Shown here one piece after another: positions 48,362-57,430 of a stretch of DNA of 64,000 nucleotides (the stretch's first letter is position 1; each line of letters starts with the position of its first letter). The notes beneath the pieces are model-generated. The model was not told where the DNA came from, ran no database searches, and saw only the letters and a list, made by a program, of their open reading frames with translations. This stretch comes from Vibrio vulnificus NBRC 15645 = ATCC 27562 (GTDB lineage: Bacteria; Pseudomonadota; Gammaproteobacteria; Enterobacterales; Vibrionaceae), in assembly GCF_002224265.1 (NCBI RefSeq), contig NZ_CP012881.1:2852001-2916000 (forward strand), written 5' to 3'. The translations under genes were made by a program, and so were the position numbers.

Positions 48362-49350
48362 TTCTGTAATAGTACTTTTAATGCTCCGTTTAGACGCTTC
48401 ATTTCCTCTTCACTACCTCTGGCATCCGGGTGGTAGAGTTTCGAAAGCTGGCGGAAGCGAATTTTGATCGACTTTTCGTCAGGAATGTTACTTGGCAGGT
48501 AACCAAACATCGCGCAAGCCAGCGCTACCTTATGATTTTTTTGTTGATTCTGCAGTTTTTTGTACTCGTTAAAGACTTTTTCTAACTGGCGTTTTAACTG
48601 CTTGTTACTGAACTGCTGACTTTTCAGTTCCTTTTCTAGTGTTAAGTCGCGGTCTATTTGCTGAGTGAGTCGACGTTTTCGTATTGTGCGCGCCAAAGAA
48701 ACGCCTGCAAGAATAACAGTGAGCAAGAGAGCAATAGGGATCCAATCACTGACTACAGAAGTACTGCTTTTTTGCGAGAAATTGGTTTGGTTTGATGTGA
48801 GCGAATGCTCGTCAATGGGTTCCGCCAAAGCGTTATCGAGCTGCGATATCGCAGAGACTTGCTTAGCACGCAACTGGTTGAATTTAAGTTCAAGTATGCG
48901 ATTGTATTCACGATCGGCTTGCGGATTGGTTTTTGCCGCGATACCAAACCACTGCTGAGCAAGTTCAAGATTGCTAAATTCATTGCCGTGCTGTTCATAG
49001 AGATTGCCCAAACGCAGAAGGGCAAGTTGATTACCTTGAAGTGCCGAGTGGAGGTACCAATTTGCGGCGCTTTTAATATTGCCTTGCGTCCCTATGCCGC
49101 TTTCTAAAGCTTGTGCGAGTTTAAACTGGGCAGGCTCGTACCCTAACTCAGCCGATTGTTGGTACCAATAGAAAGCATCGACAGAAGCCGTGTCATCTTG
49201 GTGCTGTTCGAGTTGAACCGCGAGCTGATATTGTGCCTTGGGATCTTGCTGATTGGCTTTTGCTGTTAACTCCTGTGTACTTTCCGCATGAGAGCCAAAA
49301 GAAAGCATCAGGAACATGAGCGAAGTAACAAGCAAAATGGGTTTGCGCAA
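48346..49350 (-). CDS. Sel1-repeat, single-pass membrane protein with C-terminal J domain
   Basis: 334 residues from a TTG start. Signal peptide ~1-22 (cut after S-H-A). Sel1-like repeats ~25-155 (A-x-Y-Q-L-A, A-Q-F-K-L-A-x-A-L-E-S-G-I-G, A-L-L-R-L-G-N-L-Y). A membrane helix (~203-221) follows, then a Lys-rich coiled coil and a J domain at ~275-330 with intact H-P-D (L-Y-H-P-D-A-R). So Sel1 repeats face the periplasm and the J domain the cytosol, where it could recruit DnaK. A dyad with -10 box lies just upstream. Confidence 0.82.
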   Translation of the reverse strand: MRKPILLVTSLMFLMLSFGSHAESTQELTAKANQQDPKAQYQLAVQLEQHQDDTASVDAFYWYQQSAELGYEPAQFKLAQALESGIGTQGNIKSAANWYLHSALQGNQLALLRLGNLYEQHGNEFSNLELAQQWFGIAAKTNPQADREYNRILELKFNQLRAKQVSAISQLDNALAEPIDEHSLTSNQTNFSQKSSTSVVSDWIPIALLLTVILAGVSLARTIRKRRLTQQIDRDLTLEKELKSQQFSNKQLKRQLEKVFNEYKKLQNQQKNHKVALACAMFGYLPSNIPDEKSIKIRFRQLSKLYHPDARGSEEEMKRLNGALKVLLQNVTNK

Positions 49351-49367
49351 AATGGGATCTCTAGAGG

Positions 49368-49400
49368 TTAGGTTCAGTCCAAATTATAGACTGAACCTAA
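49368..49400 (-). promoter_or_regulatory. Perfect dyad with -10 box in its loop, before the Sel1-DnaJ gene
   Basis: TTAGGTTCAGTC (49368-49379) and GACTGAACCTAA (49389-49400): perfect 12-bp arms, nine-base gap. On the minus strand the gap carries TATAAT. It ends 17 bases before the TTG start. No T-run, so promoter-operator is likelier than terminator. Confidence 0.5.
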
Positions 49401-49433
49401 TGTGAAATCAGCAGCTAAGCCAAAATTGCGTTA

Positions 49434-50105
49434 TTACTTGAGTGGCAGGATTTGTATCTCGACACGGCGGTTACACGCTCGGCCTTCTGCGGTGCTGTTG
49501 GTGCAAAGAGGGTAACGTTCACCGTTGCCTCGTGCGACGGCTCGGCCTGCAGCAACGTTTTGAGAAATCAGGAAGCTACGGACGGATTCAGCACGACGCT
49601 CGGAGAGAATTTGGTTAGAGGCATCATTGCCTGTGCTGTCAGTAAAGCCATCAATCACTAAGCTGGTATCTGGGTACTCAACTAAGATTTGAGCCACACC
49701 TTTAAGGGTATTGTGAATGCTGCTATCCAGAGCATAAGAGCTTGAGCTAAAACCGATGCCATTTTCAAGACGTAACAGCAATTGATTTTCGCCAACACGT
49801 TCGACCTGAACGCCAGAATTAAGCAGTGCTTCACGCAAGGCTTTCTCTTGTTGGTCAAAGTAATACCCAACACCACCACCAATAGCGGCTCCACCTGCTG
49901 CGCCGATCAGGGCACGTTTACCACGATCTTTTTTATCGCCAGTTGCCGCGCCGGCTACTGCGCCTGCAATCGCACCAATCAGTGCGCCTTTGGTGGCTGA
50001 GTTGGTTTCAGATTCGCCAGTGGTTGCATTCTGACGTTGAGTTGCCTGACATCCGCTTAGAGTCAGAAGAATTGCTAAAGCAATAGAAACTTTTTTCAAA
50101 GTCAT
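49434..50105 (-). CDS. OmpA-family lipoprotein with glycine-zipper
   Basis: 223 residues. Lipobox L-S-G-C (Cys19). A glycine-zipper (~38-85; A-L-I-G-A-I-A-G-A-V-A-G-A-A and A-L-I-G-A-A-G-G-A-A-I-G-G-G) may insert in a membrane. An OmpA C-terminal peptidoglycan-binding domain follows (D-G-F-T-D-S-T-G-N, L-S-E-R-R-A-E-S-V, R-G-N-G-E, N-R-R-V-E-I). Similar to YiaD-type proteins. It likely tethers the outer membrane to the cell wall. Upstream of the Sel1-DnaJ gene, but likely a separate unit. Confidence 0.87.
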   Translation of the reverse strand: MTLKKVSIALAILLTLSGCQATQRQNATTGESETNSATKGALIGAIAGAVAGAATGDKKDRGKRALIGAAGGAAIGGGVGYYFDQQEKALREALLNSGVQVERVGENQLLLRLENGIGFSSSSYALDSSIHNTLKGVAQILVEYPDTSLVIDGFTDSTGNDASNQILSERRAESVRSFLISQNVAAGRAVARGNGERYPLCTNSTAEGRACNRRVEIQILPLK

Positions 50106-50186
50106 CTCTCCATGTACATTCAGAGGCTAACTGCTGCCTCCGTGCGGATTATTCAGCAAGTCAATGAGAGAAATGTCAGTGTAAGG

Positions 50187-50876
50187 TTATCTTTTTTCGA
50201 TTTGTTTCATCGCTTGCGCACCGCCAACTGGGCGGTTTACAGACACTTTGCGCCCTTTTTTTAGGCCCACTTCGTAATCGGCGGTGAGATTTTTCATCGC
50301 CTCACGCAGTTGCTGCTTAAAGGTTTCACGATCGATGTTTTGGAACTCTTTATCGATGTAGTTATTGATTTTGTTAGCTGATTCTTCATCAGGCGTGATC
50401 ACGGGCAGTTTTTCCAATGCGCCTTCTACCCAGCCAGAGACAAACGAGTTGACTCGTCGTGTCACCTCAAGTGAAGAGGTGCCAGAGCCTGCAAAACTAT
50501 TGCGGAATTGGCCCGTGCTTTCGTTCATTTCACGGTAAATAATGTCAAAGGCGAAAGCGGCGAAAATAGCACGGTCAGCTTCACCAATGAACTCTAAGCG
50601 TTTGAGTCCCTTATGGTTAAGCAACACTGCTTCTACACCAAATTTGGTATTGATACCACGAATAACACGCAGTAAGACGGAACTGATACTCGCAGGCAGA
50701 AGATGGGTTGATTGAGTTTTTCCCATCTTAATGAACTCGATATCGTCTTTGTCGAGGCCATACTTGAGCATCAAGCGATGCGCCATCTTAATCGCGTTGG
50801 CCGCTTCGTTGACATTGGCGGAGTTGCCTAGCTCTAGGCATTTGGCAATTTTCTTCAGCGCTTTTTGTTTATCCAT
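50187..50876 (-). CDS. DUF2786 domain protein
   Basis: 229 residues from the ATG at 50876; frame continues four codons more from a TTG. The N-terminal ~40 residues (K-A-L-K-K-I-A-K-C-L-E-L-G and A-A-N-A-I-K-M-A-H-R-L-M) are DUF2786, a helical domain also seen in phage and plasmid proteins. The rest is unassigned, with a basic C-terminus (G-L-K-K-G-R-K-V). No function known. Its C-terminal basic tail hints at nucleic acid binding, which is inference. Confidence 0.75.
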   Translation of the reverse strand: MDKQKALKKIAKCLELGNSANVNEAANAIKMAHRLMLKYGLDKDDIEFIKMGKTQSTHLLPASISSVLLRVIRGINTKFGVEAVLLNHKGLKRLEFIGEADRAIFAAFAFDIIYREMNESTGQFRNSFAGSGTSSLEVTRRVNSFVSGWVEGALEKLPVITPDEESANKINNYIDKEFQNIDRETFKQQLREAMKNLTADYEVGLKKGRKVSVNRPVGGAQAMKQIEKR

Positions 50877-50967
50877 AGACAATGGCAAAAACCTAACTCA
50901 ATCAGCAAAGTCGGACATCATACCTTTTTTTCGACAAAATTTGAATCCTTGCGAGAGGCGCGGTGAC

Positions 50968-50999
50968 AAAAAAGCCGTGTCACAGTGGACACGGCTTTT
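50968..50999 (-). terminator. Terminator of the DUF3334 gene
   Basis: GCCGTGTC-ACAGTG-GACACGGC (50974-50995) flanked by AAAA and TTTT; six T residues on the minus strand, 25 bases after the stop. Confidence 0.85.
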
Positions 51000-51023
51000 G
51001 CTGGCTAGATATTGCGAAAAGGC

Positions 51024-51713
51024 TTAGATACCCAGTTCATCAAGCAAATCTGAGGTAATGTCTAACTCCTCTTCTGATGAGTTGCTCTCTGCTTTCTTGC
51101 CGCGCATGTTTGCTTGCGCCGCTTCTAAAATATCATCCGGATTCTCATCTTCAGCGACTTCGAAATCTTCAAGCTGAATAAATTCAGTTTTATCCATCGC
51201 AAGCTCTAAGTAGAAGATGTTGTTATTTGCCGTAGAGAAGGTCACGCGACGCGCTTGTGGGCGGTCTAGGTTGGTATCCACCGAAAGAATAACCTGTTTG
51301 TTCAGAGACAGCATTTTGGGCTGATTTTGGGTGATGTTGGTTTGCAGTTCTTTGCGAATTTTATTGGTGAAATCGCCGACTAATTGGTTCATCAACTCAC
51401 CCAGTACATCACCCACTTCATCGGAGGTGTGCAACACGGCCAGTTCTTCTTCTGGCATGCCCATATTACGCATGTAATTAGTGTAAATCTCTAATGCTGC
51501 TTTTGCGGTAAAGTTGATGACGACAAGGCCAGTAAAACCACCATCAAAAAGAACAAAACAGCCGAAATCAGGCTTTAGACTGGTTTTGTTGATTTTCTGC
51601 ACCATTGCAGAATAGTGAATTTGAGAAGAGGTGGCAGAAGTGAGCACTCCAGATACGGACTGACACAGTTTTAACAAGATATCTTCGGTCGTAACGACTC
51701 TGTTTTTTTTCAT
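51024..51713 (-). CDS. DUF3334 (CheX/CheC-like) protein
   Basis: 229 residues from the ATG at 51713 (ribosome-binding site weak). Residues ~85-130 read D-E-V-G-D-V-L-G-E-L-M-N-Q-L-V-G-D-F, which resembles the E-x-x-N-x-x-x-G phosphatase helix of CheX/CheC, and the beta-rich parts around it fit that fold. The C-terminal ~45 residues are acidic and low-complexity. CheX/CheC dephosphorylate CheY-P; catalytic residues here need a structural check. I recall the family as DUF3334 in Vibrio, from memory. Confidence 0.7.
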   Translation of the reverse strand: MKKNRVVTTEDILLKLCQSVSGVLTSATSSQIHYSAMVQKINKTSLKPDFGCFVLFDGGFTGLVVINFTAKAALEIYTNYMRNMGMPEEELAVLHTSDEVGDVLGELMNQLVGDFTNKIRKELQTNITQNQPKMLSLNKQVILSVDTNLDRPQARRVTFSTANNNIFYLELAMDKTEFIQLEDFEVAEDENPDDILEAAQANMRGKKAESNSSEEELDITSDLLDELGI

Positions 51714-51926
51714 TATCAATGCTCTGTTTAAGTTCTTTACATATGGTCTTTCAATGACTTTAGGTGGGTATCACCGGAAAAGAAAGTACAACTTTCATTT
51801 TTGCATTCAGATTCTGTTTTGATCACCTTTTTAAATGTTGTAAAGTGACGAAATTCAAAGATTAATTTCTAACTCTAATCATAAACCCGTGGCTGATAGG
51901 ATCAGTGTTGTAGGGGCAGGAAGCAA

Positions 51927-54900
51927 ATGTTACCAAGACTTAATTCTCAATCGGATGTCGATCCCGTTGTTCTTAGTTTTCTCAAAGAGCTTGAGCAAGC
52001 TGGTTTCAACGGTGACATTGAATCTCATTACGCAAGTCGCCTTGCCGTTGCGACTGATAACAGCGTGTATCAACAGTTACCTCAAGCTGTAATTCTTCCA
52101 AAAAGCACACAAGATGTCGCACTCATCTGCAAGCTTAGCCTAAACCCGTTGTTTGAGCGTATCACCTTTTCTCCAAGAGGCGGCGGTACGGGCACCAATG
52201 GCCAATCTTTAACTAAAGGGATTGTGGTTGATCTCTCTCGCCATATGAACAAAGTTTTGGAGATCAACGAGCAAGAAGGCTGGGTGCGTGTTCAAGCAGG
52301 CGTAGTGAAAGATCAACTGAATGATGCTGTGAGGCCATATGGATTTTTCTTCTCTCCAGATTTGTCGACCAGCAATCGCGCAACGCTGGGTGGGATGATT
52401 AATACCGATGCCTCTGGGCAAGGTTCATTGAAATACGGTAAAACGTCCGATCATGTTTTGTCTCTGCAAGCCGTTTTTGCCGATGGCTCAATGCTCGAAT
52501 CGGATCTATCGAGAGGATTACCCGAAGAAGGACAATTTGCCCACACGGCTTTACAAGTCACGGAATCGGTATGTCGTGAAAAACGTCAGCAGATTGTAGA
52601 CAAGTTCCCGCCATTGAACCGCTTTCTAACCGGTTATGATTTAAAAAATGCGATTGAAGAACAAACCGGCGAGTTTAACTTCACTCGCGTACTCTGTGGT
52701 GCCGAGGGTTCACTGGCGTTCATCACTGAAGCCAAACTCAACCTCACGCCGATTCCTAAAGCGCGAACGCTGGTAAATGTAAAATACAACAGTTTCGACG
52801 CCGCGCTACGTAATGCTCCCTTTATGGTTGAGGCAAAAGCGCTGTCTGTTGAAACCGTTGATTCCAAAGTCCTGAATCTTGCCAAGCAAGACATTGTTTG
52901 GCACAGCGTGAGTGATTTGATTACCGATGTACCAGGGCAGGAAATGCTCGGTTTAAACATGGTGGAATACGCAGGTGAAAATGAGCTGGAAGTCGCAGAG
53001 CAGGTGGCCGCGCTGACCAGCAAGCTCGATAGCATGCTAGAACAGGGTGAAGCCGGCATTATTGGCTATCAAGTGTGTAACGACGTGGCTAGCTTGGGAC
53101 GTATCTACAACATGCGTAAGAAAGCGGTTGGATTGCTTGGCGCAGCGAAAGGACGAGCCAAACCGGTCGCGTTTGCGGAAGATACCTGCGTGCCACCAGA
53201 AAATTTGGCCGATTTTATCGCTGAGTTTCGTCAACTGCTGGACAGTAAAAATCTCGAGTACGGCATGTTTGGCCATGTAGATGCTGGGGTTTTGCATGTA
53301 CGCCCAGCACTTGATCTTTGCGACCCGACACAAGAGTTGCTCATGCATGAGGTGTCCGATGAGGTTGTCAAACTGGTGGCGAAATATGGCGGTTTGATGT
53401 GGGGTGAGCATGGTAAGGGTTTTCGCTCTGAATACGGCCCTGACTTTTTTGGCCAGGAGTTGTTTACCGAGCTAAGACGCATTAAAGCGGCGTTCGATCC
53501 TTACAATAAAATGAATCCGGGTAAGATCTGTACACCACTGGGTAGCGATGCCGAACTCGTCAAAGTCTCGGACACGAAACGTGGGTACTTTGACCGACAA
53601 ATCGATGTCAAAGTCCGTGATAGCTTCAAACAGGCGATGGAATGTAATGGCAATGGTTTGTGTTTTAACTACGACACAAGTTCGCCAATGTGTCCTTCGA
53701 TGAAAGTGACGGCAGACAGACGCCATTCACCAAAAGGTCGTGCAGGTTTGGTTCGTGAATGGCTGCGCCAGTTGACTGAGCAGGGCATTGATATTTTGGA
53801 TTTGGAAGCTCAAACCCTACAGGGTTCTTCGACCATTAAGAACATGCTTGATCGAGTCCGTAATCGAATTAATCAGCGTCATGAGTACGATTTCTCTCAT
53901 GAAGTGTATGAGGCTATGAATGGTTGTTTGGCGTGCAAAGCGTGTGCCAGCCAATGCCCGATTAAAGTCGATGTGCCGAGCTTCCGTTCGCGTTTTCTCA
54001 ACATCTACCACAGCCGTTATCAACGCCCAGCGAAGGATTATCTGGTTGCGAACATCGAAACCTTGTTGCCGATCATGTCTAAAGCGCCACGCTTGATTAA
54101 TGGTGTGATTCGCCAATCGTGGATGCAAAGCTTAACGGAGAAAACGGTAGGGTACGTGGACACACCTTTGCTGTCGGTCCCGACCTTGAAACAGCGACTG
54201 GCAACACTTAAAGAGTTTGATTTACAACAGTTAAATGCGCTTTCAAGTGATGAAAAACGCGATCACGTCTTGATTGTTCAAGATCCATTTACCAGCTACT
54301 ACGATGCACAGGTTGTTGAAGATTTCGCTGCGTTAGTCACGAGCTTAGGTAAGACGCCGATATTGCTGCCGTTCAAACCCAACGGTAAAGCGCAACACAT
54401 CAAAGGCTTTTTAAAGCGTTTTGTGGCGACAGCGAGTGATACGGCAAAGTTCTTAGAGCTGGTGGCCGATTTAGCGATTCCTATGGTCGGTGTCGATCCT
54501 GCATTGGTGCTTTGTTATCGCGATGAATATCAAGAGATCTTGGGTGATAAACGGGGTGATTTTCAAGTGCTCACTGCGCACGAGTGGTTACTGCCTCGTC
54601 TAGCAGAGTTTGATGTGACAAAGGGCAGTGCAGAGCCACCTTGGTATTTGCTGGCGCATTGTACAGAAAAGACTAAGTTACCGAACGCGGAAAAAGAATG
54701 GGGCACTATTTTTACCCATTTTGGCGCTCAGCTTAATACCGTTCCAGTTGGCTGCTGTGGTATGGCTGGCACGTTTGGCCACGAAAGTGACAAGCTACAA
54801 ATGTCGAAAGATATTTACGCCTTGAGCTGGCAGCCAAGTTTGGAGGCATTACCAAAAGAGCGTTGCTTGATCACCGGCTACTCATGTCGCTCTCAGGTGA

Positions 54901-54971
54901 AGCGGTTTGAAGGCGTTCAACCTCTTCATCCAGTGCAAGCACTGCTTTCCATTTGTCGTCAGAATGGATGA
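51927..54971 (+). CDS. ydiJ: FAD/Fe-S D-2-hydroxy-acid dehydrogenase (YdiJ type)
   Basis: 1014 residues; E. coli YdiJ has 1018. FAD-binding PCMH domain (~45-270; P-R-G-G-G-T-G-T-N-G-Q, D-A-S-G-Q-G-S-L-K-Y-G-K-T), FAD-oxidase C-terminal domain (~280-560), then a 4Fe-4S motif C-L-A-C-K-A-C-A-S-Q-C-P and a CCG-like domain near the end (V-G-C-C-G-M-A-G). YdiJ proteins oxidise D-2-hydroxyglutarate or D-lactate and pass electrons to the respiratory chain. The substrate cannot be chosen from sequence. Confidence 0.9.
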   Translation: MLPRLNSQSDVDPVVLSFLKELEQAGFNGDIESHYASRLAVATDNSVYQQLPQAVILPKSTQDVALICKLSLNPLFERITFSPRGGGTGTNGQSLTKGIVVDLSRHMNKVLEINEQEGWVRVQAGVVKDQLNDAVRPYGFFFSPDLSTSNRATLGGMINTDASGQGSLKYGKTSDHVLSLQAVFADGSMLESDLSRGLPEEGQFAHTALQVTESVCREKRQQIVDKFPPLNRFLTGYDLKNAIEEQTGEFNFTRVLCGAEGSLAFITEAKLNLTPIPKARTLVNVKYNSFDAALRNAPFMVEAKALSVETVDSKVLNLAKQDIVWHSVSDLITDVPGQEMLGLNMVEYAGENELEVAEQVAALTSKLDSMLEQGEAGIIGYQVCNDVASLGRIYNMRKKAVGLLGAAKGRAKPVAFAEDTCVPPENLADFIAEFRQLLDSKNLEYGMFGHVDAGVLHVRPALDLCDPTQELLMHEVSDEVVKLVAKYGGLMWGEHGKGFRSEYGPDFFGQELFTELRRIKAAFDPYNKMNPGKICTPLGSDAELVKVSDTKRGYFDRQIDVKVRDSFKQAMECNGNGLCFNYDTSSPMCPSMKVTADRRHSPKGRAGLVREWLRQLTEQGIDILDLEAQTLQGSSTIKNMLDRVRNRINQRHEYDFSHEVYEAMNGCLACKACASQCPIKVDVPSFRSRFLNIYHSRYQRPAKDYLVANIETLLPIMSKAPRLINGVIRQSWMQSLTEKTVGYVDTPLLSVPTLKQRLATLKEFDLQQLNALSSDEKRDHVLIVQDPFTSYYDAQVVEDFAALVTSLGKTPILLPFKPNGKAQHIKGFLKRFVATASDTAKFLELVADLAIPMVGVDPALVLCYRDEYQEILGDKRGDFQVLTAHEWLLPRLAEFDVTKGSAEPPWYLLAHCTEKTKLPNAEKEWGTIFTHFGAQLNTVPVGCCGMAGTFGHESDKLQMSKDIYALSWQPSLEALPKERCLITGYSCRSQVKRFEGVQPLHPVQALLSICRQNG

Positions 54972-54976
54972 TCGTT

Positions 54977-55002
54977 AGCCCAGCGTTATGCTGGGCTTTT
55001 TT
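54977..55002 (+). terminator. Terminator of the ydiJ-type gene
   Basis: AGCCCAGC-GTTAT-GCTGGGCT followed by five to six T residues, five bases past the stop. Confidence 0.9.
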
Positions 55003-55042
55003 GTAAAAAGACCTGCGACCGTCAAGGTCTCCGGAGTTGAGA

Positions 55043-55504
55043 ATGGACAAACTCGAGTTAAAAATCCCCCCAGTCGCCGTATTTCTTATCCTCATATTGT
55101 TTATGTATTTGGCGAGTGAGTTTTTCATCTCATGGTCATTTTCACTTAGTGGTCGATTATGGTTCGCTGGCGTGTTGTTTGGCTTATCTGGCGCGATTGG
55201 TATGGCTGGTGTATTCGCGTTTCGTCAAGCACAAACGACGGTGAATCCAGTCAAACCAGAAAGTGCCTCGACGGTAGTATCTAATGGCATTTTTGCTTAT
55301 ACCCGCAACCCCATGTACCTCGCTTTATTGCTACTGCTACTCGCTTATGCGATTTGGTTAGAGAATATGTTGGCCTTTGTTGGTTGCCCTTTATTTGTTG
55401 CCTATATGAACCGCTTTCAAATTTATCCCGAAGAAAGAGCCTTAGAAGGATTGTTCGGTGAGCGTTATTTAGTTTACAAACAAAAAGTTAGACGCTGGAT
55501 TTGA
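55043..55504 (+). CDS. Membrane methyltransferase of the ICMT/PEMT family
   Basis: 153 residues from the ATG at 55043 (GGAG six bases upstream). Three to four membrane helices. The C-terminal SAM-binding block is G-I-F-A-Y-T-R-N-P-M-Y-L-A-L and later P-E-E-R-A-L-E-G-L-F-G-E-R-Y, typical of isoprenylcysteine carboxyl methyltransferase and phospholipid methyltransferase relatives. In bacteria the substrate is mostly unknown. Single gene. Confidence 0.85.
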   Translation: MDKLELKIPPVAVFLILILFMYLASEFFISWSFSLSGRLWFAGVLFGLSGAIGMAGVFAFRQAQTTVNPVKPESASTVVSNGIFAYTRNPMYLALLLLLLAYAIWLENMLAFVGCPLFVAYMNRFQIYPEERALEGLFGERYLVYKQKVRRWI

Positions 55505-55678
55505 TACAAAAGAAAGGGGTTTCTAATGTAGTGATTGTGAATGTTGAGAAGCGTGATATTGATCTGTGAAATGAATTCCATCTTGATGGTGTTTGCTCTT
55601 TATGAATGGTGCGTTTGATATATGATTTGTTGATTTTTAAGAACAATAATCATTAACGTCATGTTGTAAGGAAATATC

Positions 55679-57310
55679 ATGTATCGTCGGAAAATACTTT
55701 CTATCGCTATCATATCTACATTGGCTTTCGCGAATAGCCAGGCTTTAGCTCTCGAGCCATTGAATAGCTCAGAAAGTTCTGTGGAACGCTCTAATCGAAT
55801 TATTGGGGGATCTACGGCACCTGCCGAAAAGTGGCCATTTATGGCAGCTCTTGTGAGTAAGGGTTACAACGGAGGCAAAGGCCAATTTTGTGGCGCCAGT
55901 TTCATTGGCTCTAGGTATGTCCTGACGGCAGCGCATTGTTTGGATGCAACCTTGGGTGAAGATATTGAAGTGATCATCGGCCAGCAGAATCTGTCTGCAG
56001 CGACGAGTGAACAACGTCTTTCAGTGCGCAAAGTGTATGTTCATGAGGCGTATGTTGACGCTGCTATGGGAAATGACATTGCCATCTTAGAGTTGAGTGA
56101 AGAGTTTGGAGGTGGTTCCGTTCCCTTAGTAGAAGCCAGTTTTAGGAAATCATTGGCTGCTGGGAGCAACTTGACCGTGATGGGGTGGGGAGATCAAGAC
56201 CCAACAGATAACTTTCGTGGTGCGACTCAGTTACAACAGGTCAACGTAGAACTGATTGATCAGCAAGTCTGCAAAAACGTACCAGCGCTGGGCTACGATA
56301 AAATCACGGAAAACGCATTCTGCGCGGGTGTGGTGCAGGGAGGAAAAGACTCCTGTCAAGGTGACAGTGGTGGCCCGATTGTTGTCAGTGATAATGGCCA
56401 ATACAAACAGTTGGGTATTGTCAGTTGGGGTGATGGTTGCGCAGAGAAAGGCAAGTACGGCGTGTATGCCAATGTCAGTTATTACGCTGATTGGATTGCC
56501 AATAAAACAAAAGGCCTGAGTTACGATCAGCATGTTTATGAGGGCATCGTCTCACCAGGTATTCAGAGTGCGACGTTAACTTACCGAAATAATACCGAAA
56601 GCGAGTTGTTGCTATCCAACTTCGCCACGACGTCAAGTGCTCAAATCGTTCATAATACTTGCGAACAGCCTCTTGCAATCGGAGCCGAGTGCCAAGTTAC
56701 TACAAGCTACAGTCTTCTTGGCTCTGGTGATTTTTCTTATGATGTGACAATGGATAGCAACCAAGGTATCGGCCAAGTTAAATCGACGGTGCATTATCAA
56801 TCATACCCATTGGCCGACCCGTTCATATCAGATTGGATCATGGGACAAATTCCTAACCAACAACTGTCCGTATTTAGTCAAGGTATCGAGTGGGATTTTT
56901 CTGCGAAAGGGATTATGTCCGGTACTTTAGAAAAGGATCAATCCTCAGGTATTGCGATATCAGGGATAGCAAAAGGACAAGTGGCCTTGGACATGTCTGT
57001 CTCTTCGGAAGAAGAATTTGACGAACTGAAAGTCTTTGTGAATGGGCGGCTAGAGCTATCAGTAAGTGGTGAGCAAGAAGGGACAGTTTCATTCGTGTTG
57101 CCACGTGAGAAGAACGCCGTTGAACTGGTTTATGTGAAAGATGGGCTAGGAAGTGAAGGAGCAGATCGCGGTTTCTTAAATGCCATTCGCTACAGTTCAT
57201 CACTTATCTTACCATCGGCAGAAAGTTCAAGTTCTGGTTCAAGCAGTGGTGGTAGCCTAGGTTGGTTATCGTTATTTGCTCTGTTGGGTTTCGTAAGACG
57301 AAAACACTAA
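55679..57310 (+). CDS. vesB: VesB-type trypsin-like secreted protease with GlyGly-CTERM
   Basis: 543 residues. Signal peptide ~1-24; pro-region to Arg40, activation at R-I-I-G-G. Chymotrypsin fold to ~270 with triad H86 (A-A-H-C), D133 (N-D-I-A) and S230 (G-D-S-G-G-P); D224 gives trypsin-like specificity for Arg/Lys. A beta-rich Ig-like region follows. The C-terminus is a GlyGly-CTERM: Ser/Gly-rich linker, hydrophobic helix, R-R-K-H. In V. cholerae VesB (VC1200) is a type II secretion substrate processed by rhombosortase to the cell surface and cleaves cholera toxin A. Gene position agrees. Confidence 0.92.
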   Translation: MYRRKILSIAIISTLAFANSQALALEPLNSSESSVERSNRIIGGSTAPAEKWPFMAALVSKGYNGGKGQFCGASFIGSRYVLTAAHCLDATLGEDIEVIIGQQNLSAATSEQRLSVRKVYVHEAYVDAAMGNDIAILELSEEFGGGSVPLVEASFRKSLAAGSNLTVMGWGDQDPTDNFRGATQLQQVNVELIDQQVCKNVPALGYDKITENAFCAGVVQGGKDSCQGDSGGPIVVSDNGQYKQLGIVSWGDGCAEKGKYGVYANVSYYADWIANKTKGLSYDQHVYEGIVSPGIQSATLTYRNNTESELLLSNFATTSSAQIVHNTCEQPLAIGAECQVTTSYSLLGSGDFSYDVTMDSNQGIGQVKSTVHYQSYPLADPFISDWIMGQIPNQQLSVFSQGIEWDFSAKGIMSGTLEKDQSSGIAISGIAKGQVALDMSVSSEEEFDELKVFVNGRLELSVSGEQEGTVSFVLPREKNAVELVYVKDGLGSEGADRGFLNAIRYSSSLILPSAESSSSGSSSGGSLGWLSLFALLGFVRRKH

Positions 57311-57363
57311 CAAATAGTAATAATGGTTTGAAGTGTACGTTTTGACCATCTCATATCAAAGAG

Positions 57364-57391
57364 AAAGGGAGCTTTAAAGTAAGCTCCCTTT
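57364..57391 (+). terminator. Terminator of vesB
   Basis: AAAGGGAGCTT-TAAAGT-AAGCTCCCTTT followed by TGCGTTTTG; 53 bases past the stop. It can also act for the leftward DUF3581 gene. Confidence 0.75.
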
Positions 57392-57430
57392 TGCGTTTTG
57401 TTCTTAGTCTTGTTTACTTGGCTAAGTCAC

